A stretch of 34,653 bases of DNA from Alysiella sp. (lineage in GTDB: Bacteria > Pseudomonadota > Gammaproteobacteria > Burkholderiales > Neisseriaceae). The stretch's first letter is position 1. The number at the start of each line of letters is the position of its first letter. The stretch is taken from contig NZ_JAUNEC010000014.1 in NCBI RefSeq assembly GCF_030525755.1, positions 1 to 34,653 on the forward strand. The letters are read 5' to 3'. Below the pieces are notes generated by a model, which did not search any database, was not told the DNA's origin, and worked only from the letters and a program-made list of their open reading frames with translations. Position numbers and translations under genes: made by a program. Shown piece by piece: positions 15,388 through 23,956 of the stretch.

Positions 15388-17370
15388 TTAATCTTTGTGT
15401 TGGCGGTATTTGCGCGACATTTTACACGCACGTTTATACCATGCATTTGCTTGATGAGGTGCAACGCTTTGTGGACTGGCATAATTAAGTTTGATGTATT
15501 CGTTCAAAAGTTGTGCTAAATCGGGTGTGAATAAATCATCATCATGCAAAATTTGGCGCAATTCCATTGGGGCAATGGTGGCTAAATTGGGGTAATCTTT
15601 GCCAAGCAAACGGCGTTTGAGCAACATGAAACCATAAGATAAGGGTTCGATGTCTTGTTTGCGTGAACGTCGCCACCACAACCAAATTGGAATAAGCGCA
15701 GGTAAACAGCCTAATAGTAATACCATTAAGATGCTGCTGGGACTGACTTTGTCAAAGCCCAATTTGGCAAATAAGCTTTGTTGGCGAGTGTCATCGTAAT
15801 TGACTACCCATTGTTGCCAGTAAAAGCGACTTTGGTCTGCCCATGCTTGCCAAAAGGGTTCACGTCCCGATAGTTCGCCTGCTTCGCTTTCGGGTAGGGC
15901 GGCATTTACACCATTTTCAATGCGTTCCGCAGCCACGGCTGCGGTTGGGTCAATTCGTTGCCATACTTGTTGGTTTGCTAACCAAACTTCTGTCCAAGCA
16001 TGGGCATCTTTGCTGCGGATTTGCCAGAATTCGCCTGCTTCATTGTATTCACCACCTTGATAACCTGTTACCACTCGGGCAGGTATGCCCGCGGCACGCA
16101 TCATCACAACAAAAGCATCAGCATAGTGTTCGCAAAAACCTTGTCGGCTGGTAAACAGAAAATCATCGGTGGTGTTGTTGCCTGAAAAAACAGGCGGTTT
16201 GAGGGTGTACACAAAACCTTGTTCTGTAAAATAACGGTAGGCATTGTGGATAAAGGTTTCGGTATCGCCACCGCTTTGGCGATGGAGTTTTTGTGCCAAT
16301 AGGCGTGTTTGCAGATTGGTGTTTTCAGGCAGCCTAGTATAAAAAGCGATTTCACTATCATTTAGCTGGTGAGGCAAGCGGTCGGATAGGCTGGCTTCTA
16401 AACGCAGTCGGCGCACACCTTCACGGCTGTATGTGCGCAATACATTGCCCATTTCGTGGTAAATGCCACGTCTTTGGGAAGTAAAGGGATAATCTAAAGC
16501 AGGAATGCGTCCATCTTGGTCTTCTGCGATGAGTTGGTAGCTGATGTGTGGTGTGCTTTCTGCGGGGCTGGCACGGTCTCGGTATTCTTTTAAGGTGTGC
16601 CATGCACCATCGCGATATTCCCCCATAATCATCATGCGCCAATAGAGTTGGTTTTGGCGTGGTGTGATGCCGTTGTCAAAAGTGGCGGAAAAAGCGGGTT
16701 CGTTGCTCAATATCAAATTGCCAATGCTACCTGGTTTCATGCTTTCTGAAATGCCTGTGGTCGATTGGGCAGCTGGCATTTGGGGTACGCCCCATAAGGG
16801 TGATGCGCGGCGCGGCATGGTTACAAACAACAGGAGCATGGGTAACAAAGTCAATAAAAAACCGATGAAGCTGTGATGCAAGGCAGATTTGAAATCCAAA
16901 TGATTGAGCATACTCAAAGAGATGCCCATCATCATCAGACACAGAAATACCCATAAAGCGGTAAACAAACCTTGTTCAAACAAGACTGCACCTGTAAGCA
17001 AAAACAACATTGCCATCACCAAAACTTGCCAATCACGGCGTGTTTCGCCTTCGCAGGATTTTAAAACGGCGAGTAGGAGCAAAAAAGAGATGCCACCTTC
17101 TAAACCAAAAATGGTACCCAGCTGCCCCATAACCAGTGCAATAACTCCTAGCATAAGGGGCAACAGCAACCCGATTTTCAGGCTGCGAATGCCGTAAAAC
17201 AACAAAATAATGCGGACAAGCAGCAAGAAACCAAAAATGCTAACTACGCCCAAAGGTAGCTGCATGAGCAAGGGGACGGAAACGGCTGCCAGCGAGCTCA
17301 ATACAAACAGCATGGCTTTGAAGTCAGGTGTGCTGTTTAAATAAGTGGGATTGGGAAGATTAATGCTCAT
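15388..17370 (-). CDS. tgpA: TgpA-type transglutaminase-like membrane protein
   Basis: 660-residue inner-membrane protein of the DUF3488/transglutaminase-like/DUF4129 family (TgpA of Pseudomonas). The first 185 residues hold about six hydrophobic segments. A periplasmic core follows with the papain-like triad Cys413 (RQGFCEHYADAF), His457 (KDAHAWTEVW) and Asp474 (RIDPTAAV). One more membrane segment lies near 560-580 (ILMVLLLGCLPALIPIWLWW), then a cytosolic DUF4129 tail with PMELRQILHDDD. TgpA is reported essential in P. aeruginosa; its substrate is uncertain. It starts 18 nt after ubiJ and ends a four-gene minus-strand cluster. Confidence 0.88.
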   Translation of the reverse strand: MSINLPNPTYLNSTPDFKAMLFVLSSLAAVSVPLLMQLPLGVVSIFGFLLLVRIILLFYGIRSLKIGLLLPLMLGVIALVMGQLGTIFGLEGGISFLLLLAVLKSCEGETRRDWQVLVMAMLFLLTGAVLFEQGLFTALWVFLCLMMMGISLSMLNHLDFKSALHHSFIGFLLTLLPMLLLFVTMPRRASPLWGVPQMPAAQSTTGISESMKPGSIGNLILSNEPAFSATFDNGITPRQNQLYWRMMIMGEYRDGAWHTLKEYRDRASPAESTPHISYQLIAEDQDGRIPALDYPFTSQRRGIYHEMGNVLRTYSREGVRRLRLEASLSDRLPHQLNDSEIAFYTRLPENTNLQTRLLAQKLHRQSGGDTETFIHNAYRYFTEQGFVYTLKPPVFSGNNTTDDFLFTSRQGFCEHYADAFVVMMRAAGIPARVVTGYQGGEYNEAGEFWQIRSKDAHAWTEVWLANQQVWQRIDPTAAVAAERIENGVNAALPESEAGELSGREPFWQAWADQSRFYWQQWVVNYDDTRQQSLFAKLGFDKVSPSSILMVLLLGCLPALIPIWLWWRRSRKQDIEPLSYGFMLLKRRLLGKDYPNLATIAPMELRQILHDDDLFTPDLAQLLNEYIKLNYASPQSVAPHQANAWYKRACKMSRKYRQHKD

Positions 17371-17388
17371 GGTTCAGATGATTGAAAG

Positions 17389-17985
17389 CTACTGGTTTTC
17401 AGGCAGCCTGTGTTTAAAAGCGACTTGTTCCAAATATTGAATGCGGCGGTTGAGATGTTTGATTTCACATTGCAAAATGGCATTTTCGTGGCGTATGGTT
17501 TGCAATGCTTCATGCAATGCCTGTTCATTTTCGTGACTGGGTTGGTTGGCTTGTGTTTCAGTCGCTTGAAATTGCAATAGTTGAGCTAAAAAATGCAAAC
17601 TTTGGGCTGCCTGAACAACATATTGGTTGATGCGTTTTGCTTGGGTTTCGCCAAAAATGCGGCTTAAATCTTGTTGTGGTGTATATCGTATTGTTGACCA
17701 TTCGGCTAAAAGAAAATACGCTAATTCGGTATCGCCTTGAATGTTGATTTGTTGCCAGTCTATGTGACGATTACGCAATAAATCTCCCAGTACTTGTGGT
17801 GGGCAAGAGAAAGTAACATCGGCTTGGCGTTGGGTGTGGGAGAACAGACCATCGCTGCCAATGCGGGCTCTGATTTGCCACATATCACCATGTAGGCCCA
17901 CAACCATGCCATTGTAGGCACTTAAACGTTGGCATACTTGGGGATTATGTTGCAAAATGTGGTTGATGACGTTTAAGGGTAACAT
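17389..17985 (-). CDS. ubiJ: UbiJ-like ubiquinone biosynthesis accessory protein (SCP2 domain)
   Basis: 198-residue protein with an N-terminal SCP2 lipid-binding-like domain (LPLNVINHILQHNPQVCQRL, INIQGDTELAYFLLAEW) and a C-terminal coiled coil (about 150-190: HENEQALHEALQTIRHENAI). This two-part layout matches UbiJ, a scaffold protein in the Ubi complex that makes ubiquinone in the cytosol. Unlike in enterobacteria it is not between ubiE and ubiB but between hpt and tgpA, with gaps of 10 and 18 nt. The C-terminus RLPENQ is encoded by an uptake sequence. Family call from layout and motif similarity. Confidence 0.75.
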   Translation of the reverse strand: MLPLNVINHILQHNPQVCQRLSAYNGMVVGLHGDMWQIRARIGSDGLFSHTQRQADVTFSCPPQVLGDLLRNRHIDWQQINIQGDTELAYFLLAEWSTIRYTPQQDLSRIFGETQAKRINQYVVQAAQSLHFLAQLLQFQATETQANQPSHENEQALHEALQTIRHENAILQCEIKHLNRRIQYLEQVAFKHRLPENQ

Positions 17986-17995
17986 ATTGTATAGA

Positions 17996-18550
17996 TTACT
18001 TTATTGCATAGATTGCGCCCAAATTGCGCCACATATTGCCTGCGTCCATGCCATAGCCAAAAACATAGCGATTGGGGACGTTTAGACCCACATAATCGGC
18101 ACGAATGGGCTTGGTTTGGTCTATTAATTTGTTGGCAAAAACGGCAGTACGACATGATTTTGCACCCAATTTTTTAATGTGGGATACAACTTCCAACATG
18201 GTTAAACCTTCATCAAGAATGTCGTCCAATATCAAAACATCACGACCTGCTACATCTTTGGGTTCGCGCAACCATTTGAATGCGCCACCTTGCAGTTTGT
18301 CGCCATAACGCGTAATGTGGATATAATCAAAATCCAGAGGGAAATCCAATAAAGGCAACAATTTGCCAGTAAAAATCACGGCACCGCCCATAACAGGCAG
18401 AATCAGGGGATAGCTATTGCCTAAATCGTTTTTGATGCGTGTTGCCATGCGCTGTAAAGCCGCATCGCATTCTGTTTCGCTGTAAATCAAATCGGCAGCG
18501 TTTAATAATTGTTGAGCCTGTTGGTGGCGTTGTAATAAAGCGGTATCCAT
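17996..18550 (-). CDS. hpt: Hypoxanthine-guanine phosphoribosyltransferase
   Basis: 184-residue purine salvage enzyme of the type I phosphoribosyltransferase fold. The PRPP-binding motif is VLILDDILDEGLT near residue 108; upstream are PVMGGAVIFTGKLLPLL and the flexible-loop segment HITRYGDKLQGG. The C-terminal part (ADYVGLNVPNRYVFGYGMD) carries the purine-contact region. It transfers ribose 5-phosphate from PRPP to hypoxanthine or guanine. I start it at 18550 (MDTALLQRHQQAQ); the frame is open to 18673 but that extension would overlap the LOG gene. It sits 34 nt after LOG and 10 nt before ubiJ. Confidence 0.93.
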   Translation of the reverse strand: MDTALLQRHQQAQQLLNAADLIYSETECDAALQRMATRIKNDLGNSYPLILPVMGGAVIFTGKLLPLLDFPLDFDYIHITRYGDKLQGGAFKWLREPKDVAGRDVLILDDILDEGLTMLEVVSHIKKLGAKSCRTAVFANKLIDQTKPIRADYVGLNVPNRYVFGYGMDAGNMWRNLGAIYAIK

Positions 18551-18584
18551 GTGGTTTGCCTTGTTGTTGGTTTCTATGCTGCTT

Positions 18585-19199
18585 TTAAAACGCAGGTTGG
18601 AAACGAATAATGGTTTCAACAATTTCATCATCGTTGTCCAAAATATGCAACAAATCCAAATCATTGTCATCAATTAAATTGTGTGCTGCCAAATGTTCAC
18701 GCAACCAATCTAACAAACCTTGCCAAAAAGTACTGCCCACTAAAATGATGGGGCATTTGGCAATTTTGCCTGTTTGAATCAGGGTTAATGTTTCAAACAA
18801 TTCGTCTAAAGTACCAAAACCACCTTCCATGACCACAAAAGCAAAAGCATATTGAACCAACATGGCTTTGCGAGATGGAAAATGTTGGAAAGTTAAAGAA
18901 ATATCCTGATAGGGATTGGCTTGTTGTTCGTTTGGCAACACAATATTCATGCCCACAGTAGGGGTTTTGCCTGCAAATGCTCCTTTATTCGCCGCTTCCA
19001 TGATGCCAGGTCCGCCACCTGAAATTACCGTAAAACCCGCATCAGATAAACGGCGTGCCAAACGTTCGGTTCTTTGGTATTCGGGGTGTTCGGGTTGAAT
19101 ACGGGCACTACCAAATATGGTTACGGCGGGGGGTAAATTGTGTAATATGTGTTCGGGTTGTGTGAATTCATCACAAATGCCATGTAGGGCAGTGTTCAT
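18585..19199 (-). CDS. LOG-family Rossmann-fold protein (TIGR00730)
   Basis: 204-residue protein of the LOG/lysine-decarboxylase-like family. It has VTIFGSAR near 28, GGGPGIMEAANKGA near 62, FPSRKAMLV near 107 and the nucleotide-phosphate motif EGGFGTLDELFE near 125. Characterised members cleave nucleoside 5'-monophosphates (cytokinin riboside 5'-monophosphate phosphoribohydrolase activity or general nucleotide 5'-monophosphate nucleosidase). The order LOG-hpt suggests a role in nucleotide salvage, which is inference. First gene of the cluster LOG-hpt-ubiJ-tgpA. Confidence 0.88.
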   Translation of the reverse strand: MNTALHGICDEFTQPEHILHNLPPAVTIFGSARIQPEHPEYQRTERLARRLSDAGFTVISGGGPGIMEAANKGAFAGKTPTVGMNIVLPNEQQANPYQDISLTFQHFPSRKAMLVQYAFAFVVMEGGFGTLDELFETLTLIQTGKIAKCPIILVGSTFWQGLLDWLREHLAAHNLIDDNDLDLLHILDNDDEIVETIIRFQPAF

Positions 19200-19313
19200 G
19201 GTGTTCCTTGTCTTAAATATAACAACTCAATTGAGCATGTTTAAAACGGTGAAGTTCAGGCTGTTTGGAAGTTGTTTGACGTATTTGGGTAGCCTATGAT
19301 TTAGGTGGTGATT

Positions 19314-19544
19314 TTATTGTTTCAGGTTTTTAACAATTTCTTGCAGGGTTTGATTTCGTTCACGTTCAATTTCTAAATTTGTTCACGGTAGATGTTTCGA
19401 TAGTCATCGCAGGCATTTTGAGTCTGCAAAAAGATTTCATACCATGAATAAAGTTCATAAATGCCAAATATTGAATGATAAATCCAAATAATTAAGATTG
19501 AACAAAGTATCAAAATGCCCAAAATGATTAACTATTTGAATCAT
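19314..19544 (-). pseudogene. Frameshifted small membrane protein gene
   Basis: On the minus strand the frame over 19376-19531 encodes a membrane segment (LIILGILILCSILIIWIYHS) followed by IYELYSWYEIFLQTQNACDD and YRNIYREQ, then a TAG at 19373-19375. Shifting by one base at about 19376-19381 continues sensibly as NLEIERERNQTLQEIVKNLKQ and stops at 19314. A good upstream ATG at 19544 (MIQIV) is again one frame away. Two single-base losses in AT-rich runs would explain this. No family recognised. It may be a decayed gene, or sequencing error. Confidence 0.4.
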
Positions 19545-19781
19545 TTTCTTGAGATTGAAAGAACTTTGTTTGGGTAAGTATTGATTTTGTTCTCTTTACT
19601 TGTTGTTCCCTAACATGTTTACCCCATTGCATCTTGAAATCTTCCTTGAATTCTCCTTGTCTTTGAGATAAAAGCCCATTTGGTCTATGTCTATTCTTTC
19701 TGTTATTTCGTCAATCATGTAATTGACGATGTTTACTTCTTTATTTGTGATTGTAGGCTGCCTGAAAACAATGAATGCCAA
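19528..19781 (-). pseudogene. Possible decayed hydrophilic ORF
   Basis: Two overlapping minus-strand frames each look coding in part: one runs from 19781 (VNYMIDEITERIDIDQMGFY) to 19596; another, ending at 19528, reads LLSQRQGEFKEDFKMQWGKH then VREQQVKRTK. The second has an ATG at 19632 and its stop overlaps the start of the frameshifted gene downstream. A frameshift around 19670 would join them. No family is recognised and the call is weak. Confidence 0.3.
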
Positions 19782-19823
19782 ATGCCTGATTGGGTTTTCA
19801 AGCAGCCTGCACGATGATGGGGT

Positions 19824-20243
19824 TTAACGTGGACGACCGCGTCCTTGCTTGCCTGGTTTTTGATGTTTTGCCATTTCTTGATTGGCGGCTTGTTTGCTCA
19901 CGCGTTGGCTGAGTTGTTTTTCGGCTTCTTGAACCGAGCAGCGCATGGCTTGACTGGCAATCAGTAGGGCATCTTTGCGTGCTTGTCCACCGCTAAAATA
20001 CATGCGGCGTAAATCGGCTGGGTGAATTTTGCCATTTTTTAAATCAATATTGAATTTGGTAGCATGTTCAATCAATTTTTTCTGCTTCCAATACATTGTA
20101 CCTGTCGCAAGACCAACGGTTAAGGCAACAGCCAGAATACCAATGATGATGGAAAGCCACCATGTTGTGCCGACCAAATAAGCAATCAATGAGAATACGA
20201 CTGCCATTGCCAACCAAATGAGAAAAGTGCGTTTTTTATCCAT
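19824..20243 (-). CDS. Small inner-membrane protein, function unknown
   Basis: 139-residue protein with two adjacent hydrophobic segments at its start (LIWLAMAVVFSLIAYLVG, about 7-24, and WWLSIIIGILAVALTVGLA, about 28-46), then a basic cytosolic part. That part contains HPADLRRMYFSGGQARKDAL and a strongly basic Lys/Gln/Arg tail (KQGRGRPR) that could bind nucleic acid or ribosome, which is only inference. I start it at 20243 (MDKKRTF) because the longer frame to 20297 includes DUS-derived codons. Same strand as lptE-holA, but separated from holA by two uptake sequences. Confidence 0.7.
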   Translation of the reverse strand: MDKKRTFLIWLAMAVVFSLIAYLVGTTWWLSIIIGILAVALTVGLATGTMYWKQKKLIEHATKFNIDLKNGKIHPADLRRMYFSGGQARKDALLIASQAMRCSVQEAEKQLSQRVSKQAANQEMAKHQKPGKQGRGRPR

Positions 20244-20312
20244 TGTTTTGTTCCTGTGGGTTTGTGGGCTGCCTGAAACGTATTTGCCACATGACATTTG
20301 AGACAGAATGGT

Positions 20313-20368
20313 GTTTTCAGGCAGCCTGTGTGGCTTAATGTTGCAGCTTATTAAGGCTGCCTGAAAAC
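20313..20368 (-). terminator. DUS inverted repeat after holA
   Basis: GTTTTCAGGCAGCCT (20313-20327) pairs with AGGCTGCCTGAAAAC (20354-20368), 15 bp perfect with a 26-base loop. It directly follows the holA stop. No T run on minus, so terminator function is uncertain. Confidence 0.45.
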
Positions 20369-20370
20369 CG

Positions 20371-21381
20371 TTAATGGGTTAAATCCATGATTAAATGTTT
20401 GAATGTTGCCCATGCATCGCCGTCTTCTGCGCCTTTGATTTGGCGGTCAATTTGAGCGCAAATTTGCAGGGCTTTGATGAGACGGTTGATGCCGATTCGT
20501 GTAGCGGCTTGGGGGGCAAGTGTTTGTTTGTCGCCCCATAAACGCAATTCGTTGCGGACATTGTGGGCGGTTTTGCCTTGTTTTAAAGCCGCCATTAAGC
20601 GGATTAGGATACGAATGTCTTCGGCAAGCGACCATGCTAATAAAACGGGTTCTTCACCTTCTGCTTGTAAGCCTGTTAATAAGTTTAGTGTACGCTGTGC
20701 ATTACCCGCCATCCATGCAGATGATAGTTGAAATACATCAAATCGTGCCACGTTGGCAATCGCTTGTTCGGCATCGGTCAGGGTCAGTAAATGACCGTTT
20801 GGGTGTAGCAGGGCGAGTTTGTCAATTTCTTGGGCAGCGGCAAGTAAATTACCTTCCACACGTTCGGCAAATAAAGCCAGCGCATCGTTTTCAATTTCTA
20901 AACCGTGTTGGTGCAAACGTTGGCGTATCCATGCGGGCAAGGCTTGTGTATCGATGGCTTTGGCTTCAATAACTGTGCCGTATTGTGCCAGTATGTTAAA
21001 CCATTTGGCTTGAGTTTGGGCTCGTTCTAATTTGGGCAACACAATGACGGTGCAGGTATCGGGTGGCAGATTTTCTGCTAGGGTTTGTAGTGTATCGCCC
21101 CCGTTTTTACCAACTTTGCCACTGGGGATGTGGATTTCCAACAGCTTTAAGTCGGCAAACAAACCTGTACTCATGGCTTGGGCGAGCAGGTTATTCCAGT
21201 CAAACGAAGTGGCATCAGCAACATGACTTTCACGGTTGAGATAGCCTTGATGTTTGGCAGTTGCACGAATTTTATCTAACGCTTCAAGTCGCAATAAATC
21301 TTCTTCGCCGTGTAGTACATAAAGGGCTTGTAAAGGTGCATTCAGGCTGCCTGAAAGTTGTTCGGGCGATAAGCTGGGCAT
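20371..21381 (-). CDS. holA: DNA polymerase III delta subunit
   Basis: 336-residue clamp-loader subunit that opens the beta sliding clamp. It has the HolA pattern: N-terminal LQALYVLHGEEDLLRLEALD (about 17-36), STGLFADLKLLEIHIPSGK, the degenerate Walker-like region TCTVIVLPKLERAQTQAKW, the segment LFAERVEGNLLAAAQEIDKL near 185, and LAWSLAEDIRILIRLMAALK near 270. Length is typical. It starts one base after the lptE stop, the usual lptE-holA pairing of proteobacteria, though leuS, often upstream, is not here. Confidence 0.92.
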   Translation of the reverse strand: MPSLSPEQLSGSLNAPLQALYVLHGEEDLLRLEALDKIRATAKHQGYLNRESHVADATSFDWNNLLAQAMSTGLFADLKLLEIHIPSGKVGKNGGDTLQTLAENLPPDTCTVIVLPKLERAQTQAKWFNILAQYGTVIEAKAIDTQALPAWIRQRLHQHGLEIENDALALFAERVEGNLLAAAQEIDKLALLHPNGHLLTLTDAEQAIANVARFDVFQLSSAWMAGNAQRTLNLLTGLQAEGEEPVLLAWSLAEDIRILIRLMAALKQGKTAHNVRNELRLWGDKQTLAPQAATRIGINRLIKALQICAQIDRQIKGAEDGDAWATFKHLIMDLTH

Positions 21382-21382
21382 A

Positions 21383-21859
21383 TTATGGCTGCCCCAAAAA
21401 GCTTAAACGGCGCACAATTTGGTCTGCTGCATCTTCGTGTATTTCGCGCCAAATGGTTGCTTCTTCTTCGGCTTTACCTAAAATCATGCTGTCAGCATAG
21501 GGCATCACACGTTGGATCTCTACAATCATGGGTTCTCCCCATGCGAGATTGTTGTAATAAACCTGTACGGTAACGCGCAAAGAAAGCAAGTATTCATTAA
21601 GTTTAGCAGCGCGTGTGATGGTGTATATGTCTTTTTTACTGTCAAACGCGATAAGGCGTAGCTGGGCTGGTGTGCTGTTGGGTGTACGAACAATTTGACC
21701 TGATGCGGCGAGTAAGGCGCGTTCCAATGGTTGTTGTAATACGCCACCTTCAATATACCAGTTTTTTTCAGGCAATTTGTGCTTGCTTTGCATGCCTTTT
21801 AGATGAAAACCGCAGGAAGCCAAAAACAGAACGGCAATAATGGCAAATAAATGTTTCAT
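21383..21859 (-). CDS. lptE: LPS-assembly lipoprotein LptE
   Basis: 158-residue outer-membrane lipoprotein that plugs the LptD barrel and helps place lipopolysaccharide on the cell surface. Signal ends in the lipobox LASC (Cys16), followed by GFHLKG, the classic LptE start. The rest (ALLAASGQIVRTPNS, TRAAKLNEYLLSLRVTVQVY) matches the family beta-alpha fold. The start at 21859 gives a proper lipoprotein signal; upstream in-frame ATGs to 21916 do not. It is coupled to holA with a one-base gap. Confidence 0.9.
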   Translation of the reverse strand: MKHLFAIIAVLFLASCGFHLKGMQSKHKLPEKNWYIEGGVLQQPLERALLAASGQIVRTPNSTPAQLRLIAFDSKKDIYTITRAAKLNEYLLSLRVTVQVYYNNLAWGEPMIVEIQRVMPYADSMILGKAEEEATIWREIHEDAADQIVRRLSFLGQP

Positions 21860-22089
21860 GGTGGAAACCAATATCATGAGAGAGCGCATTATAGCGTTAA
21901 GGTAAGTTAAAAGCAAAGCTGCCTGAAAGGGGGAATGGAGATTTTGAAGAATGGCTTGGAGTTTCAGGCAGCATGAACGTGGGATTGAGTCAGAACATGG
22001 AAAAAGATGCGCGTTTGGGTAAAATCAGGTAGCATTCACGCTTTGAATTTTTCTGTTTAAATTGAATGCAATTTTGAGGAGTTTTGGTT

Positions 22090-23403
22090 ATGCAGGCAAT
22101 TAATATCGGTATTTTGGGTTTGGGGACTGTGGGTAGTGGCACAGTTAAAGTATTACAGGATAATGCAGCAGAAATCACGCGCCGTTTAGGGCGTGGTGTG
22201 AATGTGTTTATGGTTTCAGCACGTGAAAGTGAGCGTGAACGCGCCCAATCTTTGTGTCCCAACGCTTTGTTTGCTGATAATCCCGAAACTTTGGTTACAC
22301 ATCCTGATGTACACATTGTAGTGGAATTATTTGGTGGAACAACCGCTGCTAAAGATTTGGTACTGCAAGCGATTGAGAATGGTAAACACATTGTAACCGC
22401 CAATAAAAAACTGTTGGCAGAATACGGCAACGAGATTTTTGCATTGGCGGAAAAGAAAAACGTGATGGTGCAATTTGAAGCGGCAGTTGCAGGTGGTATA
22501 CCAATTATCAAAGCCTTACGCGAAGGTTTAGCGGCAAACCAAATTCGTTCTATTGCGGGAATCATCAATGGCACGAGCAATTTTATTTTGAGTGAAATGC
22601 GCGAAAAAGGCAGTGCATTCAAGGATGTATTAGCCGAGGCGCAACGTTTGGGTTACGCTGAAGCCGACCCTACTTTTGACATTGAAGGGCATGATGCAGG
22701 ACACAAAATCACGATTATGAGTGCGTTGGCATTTGGTACACCGATGAATTTCGGTGCGTGTTATTTGGAAGGTATCAGTAAATTAGACAGTCGCGACATC
22801 AAATATGCTGAAGAATTGGGCTATCGCGTGAAATTGCTTGGCATCACACGTAAAACTGACAAAGGTATTGAATTGCGTGTTCACCCTACGCTTATTCCAG
22901 AAAGCCGTTTGTTGGCAAATGTAAATGGTGTGATGAATGCGGTACGCGTACAAGCCGATATGGTGGGAGAAACTTTGTATTATGGTGCCGGCGCAGGTGC
23001 TTTACCGACTGCCAGTGCGGTGGTTGCGGATTTGATTGACATTTCACGTTTGATTACGGCGGATACCGAAAACCGTGTGCCGCATTTGGCATTCCAGTCC
23101 AGCCAAGTTGCATCGCAAAATATTTTGAGTATGGACGACATTAGCAGTAGCTATTATTTGCGTGTTCAGGCAGCCGATGAAGCGGGTGTTTTGGGGGCAA
23201 TTGCCAATTTATTGGCAGAGCAAAGCGTGTCTATTGAAGCGTTGATTCAAAAGGGTGTATTGGACGGCGGACAAGCTGAAATTGTAATTTTGACCCACAG
23301 TACAGTGGAAAAAAACATCAAAGCTGCGATTACTGCGATTGAAGCGCACAACAAAATCAGCGCACCTGTAACCATGATACGCATGGAAAGTTTACATGGC
23401 TGA
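22090..23403 (+). CDS. hom: Homoserine dehydrogenase
   Basis: 437-residue cytosolic enzyme reducing aspartate semialdehyde to homoserine, the branch to threonine and methionine. N-terminal Rossmann motif GILGLGTVGSGTV (8-20), then VTANKKLLAEYG (near 113), the catalytic domain with GIINGTSNFILSEM (near 171) and AEADPTFDIEGHDAGHK (with catalytic Lys/Asp), and a C-terminal ACT domain (AADEAGVLGAIANLLAEQSV, near 360) that usually mediates threonine feedback. The start at 22090 has GAGGAG at 22076-22081. The last 8 nt overlap the next gene. Confidence 0.96.
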   Translation: MQAINIGILGLGTVGSGTVKVLQDNAAEITRRLGRGVNVFMVSARESERERAQSLCPNALFADNPETLVTHPDVHIVVELFGGTTAAKDLVLQAIENGKHIVTANKKLLAEYGNEIFALAEKKNVMVQFEAAVAGGIPIIKALREGLAANQIRSIAGIINGTSNFILSEMREKGSAFKDVLAEAQRLGYAEADPTFDIEGHDAGHKITIMSALAFGTPMNFGACYLEGISKLDSRDIKYAEELGYRVKLLGITRKTDKGIELRVHPTLIPESRLLANVNGVMNAVRVQADMVGETLYYGAGAGALPTASAVVADLIDISRLITADTENRVPHLAFQSSQVASQNILSMDDISSSYYLRVQAADEAGVLGAIANLLAEQSVSIEALIQKGVLDGGQAEIVILTHSTVEKNIKAAITAIEAHNKISAPVTMIRMESLHG

Positions 23404-23884
23404 TTTGCAAAATGAAAACGAAAAAATGCTGCCTGAAAATGCCAAAAACGTGGCTTCAGGCAGCCAAAATCAAGTGGCAGATGAAGCCGAGTTAAAGCGT
23501 TTGGCATTGAAAGACAAAAAACGCCGCACGCTTATCAATTGGTTGCGCGTAACCGCTTTATTGTTTGCGGGTTTTTTCTTTTTAAGTCAGTGTGCGATGA
23601 GTAAACCCAGAGCCAAAGCTGCTATTGTGGAAAGCTGCATTAAAAACGTACCGTTTTCGCCTGTGTGGCAAGAAGCCTTGAAAACACGCAATTTGAGTGA
23701 TGAAAATGGCAAATATGTTGCTGATTATTGCGTGTGTATGTGGAACGAACCGCTACAAAAATTGAGCGACAAACAAATCCAATCGTTTGCCAAAATCAGC
23801 ACAGACGAACAGTTGCAACTTTTGGGAGGGGCAGCGGCATTTACCGAACGCGATAAGCAATGCATGGCAAAATTACAGCCTTAA
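23396..23884 (+). CDS. Membrane-anchored protein of unknown function overlapping hom
   Basis: 162-residue protein. The first 43 residues are charged and partly encoded by two uptake sequences (MLPEN at 11-15 and ASGSQ at 20-24), then one membrane segment (about 46-64, LINWLRVTALLFAGFFFLSQ) with Cys after it, and an outside domain with cysteines in SCIKNVPF, YCVCMW and QCMAK, likely disulfide bonded in the periplasm. No family recognised. It starts inside the end of hom (8-nt overlap), so translation is coupled to it, but a link to threonine synthesis is not implied. Confidence 0.75.
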   Translation: MADLQNENEKMLPENAKNVASGSQNQVADEAELKRLALKDKKRRTLINWLRVTALLFAGFFFLSQCAMSKPRAKAAIVESCIKNVPFSPVWQEALKTRNLSDENGKYVADYCVCMWNEPLQKLSDKQIQSFAKISTDEQLQLLGGAAAFTERDKQCMAKLQP

Positions 23885-23898
23885 TCATGTTTCAGTAT

Positions 23899-23927
23899 CA
23901 AGCTGCCTGAAATGTTTAGGCAGCTTG
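23899..23927 (+). terminator. Hairpin from degenerate DUS pair
   Basis: CAAGCTGCCT (23899-23908) pairs with AGGCAGCTTG (23918-23927). Formed by one good and one mutated uptake sequence. Lies between the 23396 gene and hemH. Confidence 0.45.
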
Positions 23928-23956
23928 AAATCACAGAATAAAATAATGGAATAATC

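Larger units (their letters stand above)
19200..19823. other. AT-rich intergenic stretch with gene remains
   Basis: 624 bases between the LOG gene and a small membrane protein. It holds decayed minus-strand reading frames (19314-19781, described separately) and an imperfect DUS pair (19755-19769 with 19794-19808, one mismatch). Nothing else recognised. Confidence 0.5.

Noticed and set aside
20313..20368. Spaced DUS copies as a CRISPR-like array
   Set aside because: The copies alternate orientation, spacing is irregular, and no cas genes are present; they are uptake sequences.
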